Assembly (NCBI RefSeq): GCF_023217965.1
Contig: NZ_JALPSC010000001.1
Span: forward strand, 1,364,001 to 1,428,000
DNA: 64,000 nucleotides
Reading direction: 5' to 3'
Source of the DNA: Prevotella sp. E13-27
GTDB taxonomy: Bacteria > Bacteroidota > Bacteroidia > Bacteroidales > Bacteroidaceae
This document shows positions 27,295-36,302 of this stretch, piece by piece. The first letter of the stretch is position 1; each line of letters starts with the position of its first letter. The notes beneath the pieces are model-generated. The model ran no database searches. It had not been told where the DNA came from and was given only the letters and a program-made list of their open reading frames with translations. The position numbers and the translations under genes are program-made.

Positions 27295-28767
27295 TCAGAG
27301 TAGTTCTGGCAACTGGTATAGTCGTGTGCCGTTGGACCCTTTTATGAGTATGGTGTTGCCTGACGGCTGTTCGGCAGCAATGGCTGCCTTTACCTGTTCT
27401 ACATCAGTGAACTTGCGATAGGAGGCGGGGCAAGTCGTGGAGCCGAACTCCTCTCCTACGAGCCACACAGTGTCAACACCAGTGTTTGCTATGAGGTCAA
27501 CGATATGCTGGTGCTCCTCATGGCTTGTGGGACCAAGCTCGCGCATGTCGCCAAGTATTACCATCTTGCGTTGTGCCTCTACGAGGCGGAAGTTCTCAAG
27601 GGCAGCCTCCATGCTTGACGGGTTGGCATTGTAAGCATCTACGATGAGACGGTTATGTGCTGTTTCCATGAGCTGTGAGCGCTTGTTGGTAGGTTCATAG
27701 TTCTCAAGGGCGTGGCAGATGGCTTTACGGTCAACGCCGAAGTTGATGCCTACGGCGATGGCTGCCAGTAGGTTGTCAATGTTGTAGGCTCCTATGAGAT
27801 GGGTCTGCACCTTGTGCCACTTCTGTGATGCTCCTTCCTCCTCAAGCTCCATGACGGGCTTGCGCCAACGGAACTTTAGCAGTGGGTCGCAGGCAACGAC
27901 CTCGCCTGAGATGCATGTATATTGCTTCTCGGGGTCGGTAGAGTAGGGGGTGACCCACAGTGAGTCTTCGTCCTCTAACTGATCTACAAGGTTGTCGTTG
28001 TCGGCATCAAGGAAAATGTGACCATCCTTTTGTGTGCGCAGGAAGTCATAGAGCTCACATTTGGTCTTGACTACTCCTTCAAAAGAGCCGAAACCCTGCA
28101 GGTGAGCGCGTCCTACATTGGTGATGAGTCCACAGGTGGGCTCTGCTGTCTCTGCCAGTGTCTTTATGTCGCCAGGATGGCTGGCTCCCATCTCTATGAT
28201 AGCTATCTCATGACTGCTGTTCAGACGGAACAGAGTCTTGGGCACACCAACATCGTTATTGAAGTTGCCTTCGGTAGCGAGGACATTGTATTTCTCTGAG
28301 AGCACGGCACGTATGAGCTCCTTCGTTGTGGTCTTGCCGTTGGTGCCTGTTATGGCTATGACGGGGATGTTGAACTGACGGCGGTGCTCGCGGGCAAGGT
28401 CTTTGTAGGTCTGAAGACAGTCGTCGACTAGTATGAGACCTCCCCCGGCCTCTCCGAGGGAGGGGAGTTCCTTGCGGATTAAGGAAGAATCGTCACTTGC
28501 AGAAGAGGGATAATTTTTATCACTGACGTTGTTGCGGAGGTCGTAGACTTGGTAGCCGTTAGGCCACTCCCCTCCTTCGGGGGGGCAGGTGGGGGTATCC
28601 ACTATTGCATAGGAGCAGCCTTTCTCCAGTGCCTGAAGGGCATAGTCGTTGCCGTTGAACGACGCGCCTTTCAGCGCCAGGAAGATGCTACCCTTGGGAC
28701 AGTCGCGGCTGTCAGTGGTTATACATGGGTGCTGCTGGTAGAGTTGATAGAGTTCTTTGATGGTCAT
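27295..28767 (-). CDS. murF: UDP-MurNAc-tripeptide--D-Ala-D-Ala ligase with in-frame palindromic insertion
   Basis: Cytosolic Mur ligase that adds D-Ala-D-Ala (made by Ddl, 60188-61177) to UDP-MurNAc-tripeptide using ATP. Landmarks: TTDSRDCPKGSIFLALKG near the N-terminus, ATP loop [22 protein letters not shown], and NANPSSMEAAL in the C-terminal domain. The protein is 490 residues, about 50 longer than usual. The excess lies between YAIVD and LILVDD, two stretches that are adjacent in relatives I know, and it matches the 28438-28596 repeat exactly (159 bases, 53 codons). The frame is intact, so the enzyme may tolerate a loop in its N-terminal domain. It starts 32 bases after ftsZ, an unusual position, since murF generally sits between murE and mraY in dcw clusters. 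Confidence 0.94.
   Translation of the reverse strand: MTIKELYQLYQQHPCITTDSRDCPKGSIFLALKGASFNGNDYALQALEKGCSYAIVDTPTCPPEGGEWPNGYQVYDLRNNVSDKNYPSSASDDSSLIRKELPSLGEAGGGLILVDDCLQTYKDLAREHRRQFNIPVIAITGTNGKTTTKELIRAVLSEKYNVLATEGNFNNDVGVPKTLFRLNSSHEIAIIEMGASHPGDIKTLAETAEPTCGLITNVGRAHLQGFGSFEGVVKTKCELYDFLRTQKDGHIFLDADNDNLVDQLEDEDSLWVTPYSTDPEKQYTCISGEVVACDPLLKFRWRKPVMELEEEGASQKWHKVQTHLIGAYNIDNLLAAIAVGINFGVDRKAICHALENYEPTNKRSQLMETAHNRLIVDAYNANPSSMEAALENFRLVEAQRKMVILGDMRELGPTSHEEHQHIVDLIANTGVDTVWLVGEEFGSTTCPASYRKFTDVEQVKAAIAAEQPSGNTILIKGSNGTRLYQLPELL
28438..28596. repeat. G/C-rich palindromic element inserted in murF
   Basis: Left arm 28438-28467 (plus strand begins acctcccccggcctctccg) and right arm 28566-28596 (ends ggggggcaggtgggggt) are inverted copies of one C-rich sequence; each arm also holds its own small hairpin (ccctccNNcggaggg type). 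About 98 unrelated, AT-richer bases separate them. The element is 159 bases long, a multiple of three, and is read through as PTCPPEGGEW ... LPSLGEAGGGL. It belongs to the same family as 37621-37801. Confidence 0.8.
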
Positions 28768-28799
28768 GGGTCTAACTAAAGCTGATGTTGAGAGACGGT

Positions 28800-30125
28800 C
28801 TATACGAAGCTGATGGTACCCGGTGTTACTTCCTGTGATGCAGCGTCGGCAGCATAGCTATTGTCCTGTCTTGTCTCTGACTGACCTATGCTCTCAAGAA
28901 TCTCACGAGTGCGCTTATAGGTAGGAGTTGACTCTACGGCAGAGATGATGTCATCATTGTCAAGGTCCTCAGGACGGAAGATATAGATGTTGGGACGACG
29001 CTTCACACGGCGGCTGGTGTTGTCGCCACCGTAGAACTTCTCACGACGATCCATGTTGCGTGCCTCGCGCTCTTGTTCCTCAGCGAGCTTCGTAGCATCT
29101 TCGCGCGAGAACTTCGTCATACGCTCCTGCATACCATCGACATTGCTTATTCCGAAGCCTGTTGCGAGGATGGTCACCTTAACCTTCTTACCGAGCTCGG
29201 GGTCGTTGGCAACACCCCACTTGATTTCGAAGTCGCCGAAGTTGGCGAGGAAGTCATGAACATAGTTTATCTCGTCCATCATGAAGTTGTCCTTCGAATC
29301 TTTCTGATCGCAGAACGAGATGTTGAGCAGAATCTTCTTTGAGTTGAAGATGTCGTTGTCGTTGAGCAGAGGTGAGTTGAGGGCATCGTCGATAGCCTTC
29401 TTAACACGCTCCTCGCCTTCACCATAGCCTGTTGACATGATGGCGACGCCACCATTCTCGAGTACGGTCTTAACATCATTGAAGTCGAGGTTCATAACTC
29501 CGTGAACAGTGATGATTTCTGCTATTGACTTTGCTGCTATTGACAGAGTGTCGTCAGCCTTTCCGAAGGCTGCCATGAACGACAGGTCGGGATAGATGCT
29601 GCGCAGGCGCTCGTTGTTGATGACGAGCAGAGCATCGACATGCTTTGACATCTCTTCCACACCGTCAAGAGCCTGGTCAATCTTGCGGTTGCCCTCAAAA
29701 CGGAACGGAATGGTGACGATACCCACGGTGAGGATACCCATCTCCTTGGATACCTGAGCGATGACAGGAGCAGCACCAGTGCCGGTGCCTCCACCCATGC
29801 CAGCGGTGATGAACGCCATGCGTGTGCCGTCGCTGAGCATGCGCTTGATGTCTTCTATGCTCTCTTCAGCAGCAGCCTTAGCCTTGGCAGGACGGTTACC
29901 TGCACCCAGGCCCTCGTGACCGAGCTGGAGCTTGATGGGTACAGGCGAGTCGTTTAGCGCCTGATTGTCGGTGTTACAAACTACGAAGGTTACGTCGTGT
30001 ATGCCTTCGCGATACATGTGGTTTACTGCATTGCCGCCACCGCCACCTACGCCGATGACCTTTATTATGCTGTGTTTCTCTTCGGGAACGCCGAAATCGA
30101 GAATATCGTTATTGAAGTCTGACAT
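28800..30125 (-). CDS. ftsZ: Cell division protein FtsZ
   Basis: Tubulin-like GTPase that polymerises at mid-cell into the Z ring and recruits the wall-synthesis machinery encoded upstream. The 441-residue protein has the GTP-binding series GVGGGGGNAVNHM, the tubulin signature GGGTGTGAAP, the catalytic-loop NLDFNDVKTVL (T7 loop, with Asp for hydrolysis), and a C-terminal variable linker with REKFYGGDNTSRR. The conserved tail used for FtsA binding is probably IYIFRPEDLDNDD, which in Bacteroidota is not at the extreme C-terminus. The gene follows ftsA by 71 bases, and that spacer contains a TAATTAGTAATGAG simple repeat. Confidence 0.98.
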   Translation of the reverse strand: MSDFNNDILDFGVPEEKHSIIKVIGVGGGGGNAVNHMYREGIHDVTFVVCNTDNQALNDSPVPIKLQLGHEGLGAGNRPAKAKAAAEESIEDIKRMLSDGTRMAFITAGMGGGTGTGAAPVIAQVSKEMGILTVGIVTIPFRFEGNRKIDQALDGVEEMSKHVDALLVINNERLRSIYPDLSFMAAFGKADDTLSIAAKSIAEIITVHGVMNLDFNDVKTVLENGGVAIMSTGYGEGEERVKKAIDDALNSPLLNDNDIFNSKKILLNISFCDQKDSKDNFMMDEINYVHDFLANFGDFEIKWGVANDPELGKKVKVTILATGFGISNVDGMQERMTKFSREDATKLAEEQEREARNMDRREKFYGGDNTSRRVKRRPNIYIFRPEDLDNDDIISAVESTPTYKRTREILESIGQSETRQDNSYAADAASQEVTPGTISFV

Positions 30126-30147
30126 TGCTTTTCTTTTTTTATTGAAT

Positions 30148-30180
30148 GAGTAATTAGTAATGAGTAATTAGTAATTATGA
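30148..30180. repeat. GAGTAATTAGTAAT simple repeat in the ftsA-ftsZ spacer
   Basis: Two full copies and a partial third of a 14-base A/T-rich unit (gagtaattagtaat) lie just upstream of ftsZ. It may affect the FtsA:FtsZ ratio by changing mRNA structure, but nothing in the sequence shows this. Confidence 0.7.
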
Positions 30181-30196
30181 TTACTTTTGTTATTCA

Positions 30197-31675
30197 TTAT
30201 TCATCGCTTACCATCTTTTCTCCGAAGTCGGTGAGACCTCTGCGTAGCTTGTTCCACCAGCTGTTCTCCTTACGCTTGCGTTCGGCTTCTTCGCGCTCTA
30301 AGCGTTCTGCTTTTTCACGCTCCAAGCGTTCTTGCTCTTCCTGGCGCTCTTGTTCCTCACGTTTGCGGCGAGCTTCCTCTTCGGCAAGTTTCTCTTCCTG
30401 CTCGGTGAGTATGACGCCTGGGCCTACTTCATGTGCCTGACGAGGTGTGCGCTCAGTCTGACCATTAGCCTGATAGACGTTGTTGTCATCTTCGAAGAGG
30501 TCGCGGTTTGGATCAATCTCGTTACCGGCACAGTTGATGTATCCCTTGGCCAGAAGTCCGAGCAAGGTGTTCATCATGCCATTATGGTTCTTGATGAGTT
30601 CGTTGTTTGAGCTGATGCTAAGAGTGACGAACTTCGCAATGCGAATCTTATCGAAGTGAGTGTGGATGGCAAAGGCACGCTCAATGTTCTTCAGGTTAGA
30701 ACCGCCGCCAGTGAGGATTATGCCGCCAAGGAGTTTGTCGCAGTATTCATTGGGAATCTGTTCGCGAACATTGAGGATAATCTCCTCAAGGCGGCCTTCA
30801 ACGATGTCGATGAACTTGCGGCTTTCCACCTGGCGCTCCTGGTCGATGGAGTACTTCAGAGTGTCGTCAATCTCATTGTTGTCAGTATAGGCAGAGGCAT
30901 ATTTGAGTTTCATCTTCTCAGCCTCGCTCTCCTCCATCTGAAGTGGCTGAGCTATATCCTTAGTGATGTTGTTGGCACCGAGGGGTATGACAGCCAGATG
31001 ACGGAGAACGTTTCTGTAGAAGACGCTGACGGTGGTTGTGTCGGCACCGAGGTCTATGAGGGCACATCCTGAACGTTTCTCAGCTTCGGTAAGCACAGCG
31101 TTGGCAAGTGCCAGTGGGGCAAGATACATCTCCACAACTTTTATGCCTGCTGTTTCAAAGCATTTGTTCAGGTTCTGGAAGAACGACTTGCGCTCAAGAA
31201 TGTTCAGGTAGTTGCCTTCAAGGTGAGAGGCGCGTATGCCTACAGGGTCGAGCTGCATGACGGTATCAACCTTGTATTCTTGTTCTGCCACATCCAGGAT
31301 CTTCTGGTCAGGATAATCCAAGTTGCGGTTCTCTTCCATGAGTTCTGCCACCATCTCCTGAGTGATGATGGTGTCATCGGGCATGTCTTTTGCAACGACA
31401 TTACGCACACCGCGTATTGACTGACCTCCCACACCCACGAACACCTGAGTGATGCGGGTCTTGAGCTGTGTTTCCATCTTCTTGATGATGTTGGTAAGAC
31501 ACTGGGCTGTCTTGTCAATGTTGTACACTACACCCTTGCGGATGAACTGAGAAGAATCTTCTTTCACCAGCGCCAGAACGTTGATGCTGCCATCGGGCTT
31601 CTTCTGTCCTGCGATGCCCGTCACTTTCGATGAACCGAGCTCAATCGCTACAATAAACTCTTTTTCTGCCATCAT
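30197..31675 (-). CDS. ftsA: Cell division protein FtsA
   Basis: Actin-fold ATPase that tethers FtsZ filaments to the membrane. The 492-residue protein shows phosphate 1 loop VAIELGSSKVTGIAG, the 1C-domain region, CALIDLGADTTTVSVF (phosphate 2) and GGIILTGGGSNL (adenosine loop). After the actin core (about residue 395) it has an unusually long charged helix of some 60 residues, almost all Glu, Arg, Lys and Gln (EEEARRKREEQERQEEQER), then SWWNKLRRGLTDFGEKM, an amphipathic helix that fits the membrane-targeting sequence. Two start codons (31675, 31672) are adjacent. It lies 4 bases after ftsQ. Confidence 0.97.
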   Translation of the reverse strand: MMAEKEFIVAIELGSSKVTGIAGQKKPDGSINVLALVKEDSSQFIRKGVVYNIDKTAQCLTNIIKKMETQLKTRITQVFVGVGGQSIRGVRNVVAKDMPDDTIITQEMVAELMEENRNLDYPDQKILDVAEQEYKVDTVMQLDPVGIRASHLEGNYLNILERKSFFQNLNKCFETAGIKVVEMYLAPLALANAVLTEAEKRSGCALIDLGADTTTVSVFYRNVLRHLAVIPLGANNITKDIAQPLQMEESEAEKMKLKYASAYTDNNEIDDTLKYSIDQERQVESRKFIDIVEGRLEEIILNVREQIPNEYCDKLLGGIILTGGGSNLKNIERAFAIHTHFDKIRIAKFVTLSISSNNELIKNHNGMMNTLLGLLAKGYINCAGNEIDPNRDLFEDDNNVYQANGQTERTPRQAHEVGPGVILTEQEEKLAEEEARRKREEQERQEEQERLEREKAERLEREEAERKRKENSWWNKLRRGLTDFGEKMVSDE

Positions 31676-31679
31676 GTTA

Positions 31680-32420
31680 TTATTTCTTTTTTTTACATAT
31701 TATCTGATTTTCAAACTCAACGCTGATGCGTGAATAACGGTTCCACCCAGCCTTGGTGAGACCGTATCTGTAGAACTTCCGCAGTCGGTCGAGCTTCTCG
31801 GAGATATGGGTGGGTTGTCCGAGATAAGCTATGTGGTCGCCAACACGCGGTACTATCTCTATGGAACAGTCGTTGAGCACGTTGAGCTGCACTATCTGGT
31901 TCTTCCAGAATGGGCTCTCGTTAATCTCGCAAACCGTTGGTGCCAGCACCTTCGAGGCGAACTGTTTGCTGATATAGCCTGTTGCCACAAGCAGATTACA
32001 GCTGTAGTTGTTGTGCGGCATGATGATGCCGTGGTTATCTACATAATAGTCCTCACCTGTCATGGAGATGACTCTCACTACTGGCGTGCGCTGGCTTATC
32101 TTAATGCAGAGTAGTCCGTTAATGGACTTGTAGCACTCAACGTTATCAATGAGATCGTTGCCTTCAAGCAGTTCTTCTATCTGGCGCGTGTTAATGTTCC
32201 TCATCGGTCTTGAGATGAGGGATATGCCCGACTTGCGCAGCAGATGCTCTATGTCAGGAACGCTAAGAAATCCCTCGGCGGTGTCCTGCGTGATGCTGAT
32301 ACTCACGTCATGGCACGTGTTGTCAGCATCGTCGGGCTTGTTGAAAGCCGTAACGGCTAAAATAAGGTAGCCACCGATGACGATGTCGAGAGCAATAAGG
32401 GATATTTTCTTCCAGTCCAT
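31680..32420 (-). CDS. ftsQ: Cell division protein FtsQ
   Basis: Bitopic divisome protein that links FtsA/FtsZ to the periplasmic FtsL/FtsI/FtsW complex. It has 246 residues: a short cytoplasmic tail, one membrane helix (ISLIALDIVIGGYLILAV), a POTRA-like domain (LSVPDIEHLLRKSG ... DNVECYKSINGLLCIKISQR) and an FtsQ beta domain containing YYVDNHGIIMP. The sequence is divergent, as usual for Bacteroidota, so the call leans on topology, the POTRA motif and position between murC and ftsA (4-base gaps on both sides). Confidence 0.9.
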   Translation of the reverse strand: MDWKKISLIALDIVIGGYLILAVTAFNKPDDADNTCHDVSISITQDTAEGFLSVPDIEHLLRKSGISLISRPMRNINTRQIEELLEGNDLIDNVECYKSINGLLCIKISQRTPVVRVISMTGEDYYVDNHGIIMPHNNYSCNLLVATGYISKQFASKVLAPTVCEINESPFWKNQIVQLNVLNDCSIEIVPRVGDHIAYLGQPTHISEKLDRLRKFYRYGLTKAGWNRYSRISVEFENQIICKKKK

Positions 32421-32424
32421 AGGT

Positions 32425-33804
32425 CTATTTTATTCTTTCTTCCAGTATCTTGGTAATCTGAGGAACCTGATTGTCCAGATCGCCTGCTCCAAGGATGATG
32501 AGCACGTCGAAGTCGCGACTCTTTACGAGCGAAAGGACGTCGGCCTTGTTGATCATCTGTTTCTTTACGCCATCTTTCAGGTTGTCATAGATGAGTTGTG
32601 ACGTTACGCCTTCAATGGGCAGCTCACGTGCTGGGTATATCTCAGTGAGAATAACCTCATCGACCTGACTAAGCGCGTCGGCGAAGTCCTTGTAGAAGTC
32701 GCGCGTGCGAGTATAGAGATGAGGCTGGAATATTGCCGTGATGTGACGGTCGTGATATAGTTCGCGAATGCTCTTCGCACTCTGATAGATCTCTTTCGGA
32801 TGGTGGGCATAGTCGCTGAGGAAGACCAGCTTGTCGCTCTTTATCTTAAAGTCGAAACGGCGATCCACACCTCCGTAAGTCTTCATGCCATAGCGAAGCT
32901 CTTCGGCTGTGCAGCCTGCCAGCTGAGCCATAGCCATAGCAGCTATACCGTTTTCTATATTAATGGGCACAGGCTGTCCGAGCTCAATGTTCTTAACACT
33001 TTCAATAGGTGATATGAAGTCGAACGTGATGCCACCGTTCTCTATGCGTATGTTCTCTGCATGGAAATCGCCCTCGTCGCGACTGTAGTCATAACGGCGC
33101 ACGTCATCCTGCAGATTCTCTTTCATCTCGAGGTCGCGGTGTATGATGAGTGCACCACCGGGGAGTATGAGCTCTGAGTAGTGTCGGAAGCTTTCCAGAT
33201 AGGCCTCTTTTGTTCCATAGATGTCAAGATGGTCTGGGTCTGTAGATGTGATGACTGTCATCCATGGTGATAGCCAATGGAACGAACGGTCGAACTCGTC
33301 AGCTTCAATGACTACATAGTCTGACTGACTGAGTATATAGTTGGTGCCATAGTTCTTTGATATGCCGCCAAGGAAAGCGTTGCAGTCAAGATGACTTTGG
33401 TGCATGATGTGGGCACACATGGTAGATGTGGTGGTCTTGCCGTGGGTACCAGCAACGCATAGACCTTTCATGTGGCGTGTCAGAGTGCCGAGCACCTGTG
33501 CACGCTTCTGTATCTCAAATCCGTTCTGTTGGAAGAACAGCAGCTCCTTGTGGTCGGCAGGGATGGCAGGAGTGTAAATGACAAGACATGAATTCTTCTG
33601 TTTGCAGGCGAAAGGAATCTCCTCAAGATTCTCCTCATAGTGAATCATCATACCCTCTTTTTCAAGACGGCGTGTAAGCTCCGAAGGGGTTTTGTCGTAG
33701 CCTGCAACAACAAGCCCACGGCGTATGAAGTAGCGTGCTATGGCACTCATTCCTATGCCACCGGCACCTATGAAGTAAACGGCTTTTAAGTCTTTAATTT
33801 CCAT
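32425..33804 (-). CDS. murC: UDP-N-acetylmuramate--L-alanine ligase
   Basis: First Mur ligase of stem-peptide synthesis: joins L-Ala to UDP-MurNAc with ATP in the cytosol. The 459-residue protein has the N-terminal FIGAGGIGMSAIAR Rossmann motif, ATP loop VAGTHGKTTTSTM (the His-Gly-Lys variant is typical of MurC), EADEFDRSFHWL, and the C-terminal-domain signature IFQPHLYTRTRDF. Length is normal. Its start overlaps the end of murG by 11 bases. Confidence 0.97.
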   Translation of the reverse strand: MEIKDLKAVYFIGAGGIGMSAIARYFIRRGLVVAGYDKTPSELTRRLEKEGMMIHYEENLEEIPFACKQKNSCLVIYTPAIPADHKELLFFQQNGFEIQKRAQVLGTLTRHMKGLCVAGTHGKTTTSTMCAHIMHQSHLDCNAFLGGISKNYGTNYILSQSDYVVIEADEFDRSFHWLSPWMTVITSTDPDHLDIYGTKEAYLESFRHYSELILPGGALIIHRDLEMKENLQDDVRRYDYSRDEGDFHAENIRIENGGITFDFISPIESVKNIELGQPVPINIENGIAAMAMAQLAGCTAEELRYGMKTYGGVDRRFDFKIKSDKLVFLSDYAHHPKEIYQSAKSIRELYHDRHITAIFQPHLYTRTRDFYKDFADALSQVDEVILTEIYPARELPIEGVTSQLIYDNLKDGVKKQMINKADVLSLVKSRDFDVLIILGAGDLDNQVPQITKILEERIK

Positions 33805-34921
33805 TATATGCTAATTTTATCACTTCTTTTGCAATTATCTCGGCAGAGTTAGGTAGTGCCATCTTAAGGGCATTCTCGCTGAGCGATTTCAGTTTTTCCT
33901 CGTCGTCAACAGTGGCTATGGCAAGGCTGATGAGCTTCTCTGGAGCATCGGCGTCGCTGACGAAGAGTGCTGCGCCGCGGTTCACGAGTGCCATGGCATT
34001 TTTCGTCTGGTGATCTTCAGCCACGTTGGGGCTTGGCACCAAGATAACAGGCTTGCCGATGAGGCAGAACTCAGATATGCTACTTGCTCCGGCACGGCTG
34101 ATGACGAGGTCGGCAGCTTTATATGCAGCTCCCATGTCGCTTACGAAATCGGTGACAACAATATTTTGGGGTTGTCCAAGTTCCTGGAGCTTCTTGGCAA
34201 TCTCGGCACTGTAGTATTTTCCTGTCTGCCAGATGAACTGCAGGTCTGTTGTCTCGATTTCTTTCAGATGGCTTAGTACGCTCTCGTTGATGGTGCGCGC
34301 TCCAAGACTTCCTCCAACGAGAAGCACTGTCTTACGTGTTGGATCCAAGCCGAACGATTTCAATGCTTCTTCCTTAGTGATTGTTGTCTCAAGCAGGGCC
34401 TGGCGCACTGGGTTGCCCGTCAGCATAATCTTCTCAGCGGGGAAGAATCGTTCCATGCCTTCATAGGCAACACATATCTTCTGAGCCTTCTTTGCCAAAA
34501 GTTTGTTTGTCACACCAGCGTATGAGTTCTGCTCTTGAATGAGACACGGAATACCCATTGAGGCTGCCTTGTTCAGCGTAGGGCCGCTGGCATAGCCGCC
34601 TACTCCCACTACAGCCATGGGCTTGAACTCTTTTATTATCTTGGCTGCCATGCGCTGGCTTTTCCATATCTTGTAGAGAACGATGATGTTTTTCAGAAGA
34701 TTCTTACGGTCGAAGCCACAGATGGGCAGACCTTTTATCTCGTAGCCAGCAGCAGGTACTCGTTGCATCTCCATGCGTCCCTCAGCGCCGACAAACAGAA
34801 TCTCTGCTTCTGGATGTTCGGCCTTTATCGCGTTGGCGATGGAAATGGCAGGGAAGATGTGACCGCCAGTGCCGCCGCCGCTGACGATAATACGTAAACC
34901 GTTGTTCTCTTTGTTATTCAT
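33794..34921 (-). CDS. murG: Lipid II synthase (undecaprenyl-PP-MurNAc-pentapeptide GlcNAc transferase)
   Basis: Peripheral membrane GT28 glycosyltransferase that adds GlcNAc from UDP-GlcNAc to lipid I, giving lipid II for FtsW/FtsI. The 375-residue protein has the acceptor-side glycine loop SGGGTGGHIFPAISIA, the second loop LLVGGSLGARTINE, and the UDP-GlcNAc site region SRAGASSISEFCLIGKPVILVP with the conserved Glu in the family's E(x)nP pattern. Length is normal. It lies 19 bases after ftsW and overlaps murC. Confidence 0.97.
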   Translation of the reverse strand: MNNKENNGLRIIVSGGGTGGHIFPAISIANAIKAEHPEAEILFVGAEGRMEMQRVPAAGYEIKGLPICGFDRKNLLKNIIVLYKIWKSQRMAAKIIKEFKPMAVVGVGGYASGPTLNKAASMGIPCLIQEQNSYAGVTNKLLAKKAQKICVAYEGMERFFPAEKIMLTGNPVRQALLETTITKEEALKSFGLDPTRKTVLLVGGSLGARTINESVLSHLKEIETTDLQFIWQTGKYYSAEIAKKLQELGQPQNIVVTDFVSDMGAAYKAADLVISRAGASSISEFCLIGKPVILVPSPNVAEDHQTKNAMALVNRGAALFVSDADAPEKLISLAIATVDDEEKLKSLSENALKMALPNSAEIIAKEVIKLAYNGN

Positions 34922-34940
34922 AGCAGTAATTTATTGTGTT

Positions 34941-36194
34941 TTATTCTTTTTTCGGTTCAGTGGCAAGGGTCGTAGTCTTTGCACTCCTGCTTACACTGAG
35001 TATGGCACCAATGTAAGCACAGTTGATGATGGTCGATGTTCCGCCTTTTGATATCAACGGCAGTGGCTGTCCTGTTACGGGCATAAGACCTACGGCTACC
35101 ATCATGTTGATGGTTGCCTGTATGACAAGCAGCAATGCCAGTCCCATGACGAGGAACGCCGGGAAATTATTTTCACAGCGGTTGGCAATCTTTGCGGCAC
35201 GGATAAGAAGTATGATATATAGGAACACCACCACGGCAGCACCTATGAAGCCTGTCTCTTCTATGATGATGGCATAGATGAAGTCACTGAAAGCCTGTGG
35301 CAGGTAATCGCGCTCAGTGGAGTTGCCCGGTCCTTTGCCAATACCGCCCGATGATGCGATGGCAATATTAGCGTGTCCCACTTGGAAGTTCTTGTTTATG
35401 TCGTAGTCCTCTGGACGCACGTCATCGTCTTCTGAATGTTTCAGTATTCGGTTACGCCATGTGGCAAAGCGGTGGAAGATACCGCCTCCGGAAATCTCAT
35501 CTTTGCTACCATGGGTGGCTGCAGCGGTAGGCGCTTGGTCTTCATCAACCTTCTCTATGCTTCCAAGCGTGAGCACCAGTGTAAGGAAAACGCCAACAAG
35601 AAGCGCTCCGGCACCCATAAGCTTGCCCATTTGAATCATTGGCACACGTGCAAGATACATCATCAGGAAGATGACCATGAACAGCAGACAGGCCGTTGAC
35701 AGGTTCTCAATGCCGATAAGTGCTACGCAGGGTACCACCAGTATCAGCACGTATTTCATAGCATTGTCGTCGGCTCCCTTGCCGTCGGGGCGTTGCATTG
35801 CGCTGAGAATCTGTGCTGTAGCCAGCACCATAGTACCTTTGGCTATCTCTGAAGGCTGGAAAGTGAAACCGGCAATACCAATCACACGGTTGGCGCCATT
35901 GATACTCTCTCCTCCGACAAGCACCCACAGCAGCGTGATAAACGTGATGACGAGCAACATGGGTGTCATAATCTTGAAATAACGGCATGGGATGTTCAGC
36001 GTGACAATTGCCACGAACACACCGAAGATAATCATGCCGGTGTGATAGATGAGCGGGCTCAGATAGTTCTGTGACTTGTAGGTCAGCGTGCTTGAGGCAG
36101 AGAAGACCTCGACCACGCTAATCAGACAAAGAAACAGAAAGACCATCCAGATGCCTTTGTCGCCTTTGAAGAGATTGCCAATTTTATGGTTCAT
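34941..36194 (-). CDS. ftsW: Lipid II polymerase FtsW (SEDS family)
   Basis: Integral membrane glycosyltransferase that polymerises lipid II at the septum with the transpeptidase FtsI. The 417-residue protein has about ten membrane helices. SEDS marks are TFQPSEIAKGTMVLATA, with the Pro-Ser-Glu loop, and the late GQPLPLISKGGTSTI motif. An extracytoplasmic loop of about 70 residues with charged sequence (KHSEDDDVRPEDYDINK) carries GPGNSTERDYLPQAFSDFI, the region with the catalytic Asp. The spacer to murD upstream is a ~100-base simple repeat. Confidence 0.96.
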   Translation of the reverse strand: MNHKIGNLFKGDKGIWMVFLFLCLISVVEVFSASSTLTYKSQNYLSPLIYHTGMIIFGVFVAIVTLNIPCRYFKIMTPMLLVITFITLLWVLVGGESINGANRVIGIAGFTFQPSEIAKGTMVLATAQILSAMQRPDGKGADDNAMKYVLILVVPCVALIGIENLSTACLLFMVIFLMMYLARVPMIQMGKLMGAGALLVGVFLTLVLTLGSIEKVDEDQAPTAAATHGSKDEISGGGIFHRFATWRNRILKHSEDDDVRPEDYDINKNFQVGHANIAIASSGGIGKGPGNSTERDYLPQAFSDFIYAIIIEETGFIGAAVVVFLYIILLIRAAKIANRCENNFPAFLVMGLALLLVIQATINMMVAVGLMPVTGQPLPLISKGGTSTIINCAYIGAILSVSRSAKTTTLATEPKKE

Positions 36195-36199
36195 TTTTT

Positions 36200-36302
36200 G
36201 ACTTCAGATGTTTTTGAATTTAGACTATAGCTTTTTTGACTTCAGACTATAGACTTTAGACTACAGATTATAGGGTTTTGACTTTAGACTACAGATTATA
36301 GG
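36200..36302. repeat. GACTTTAGACTACAGATTATAG simple repeat
   Basis: About five imperfect copies of a 20-24-base unit (variants of gacttyagactayagattatag) fill the murD-ftsW spacer and extend over the murD stop codon, supplying its last codons. Confidence 0.8.
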
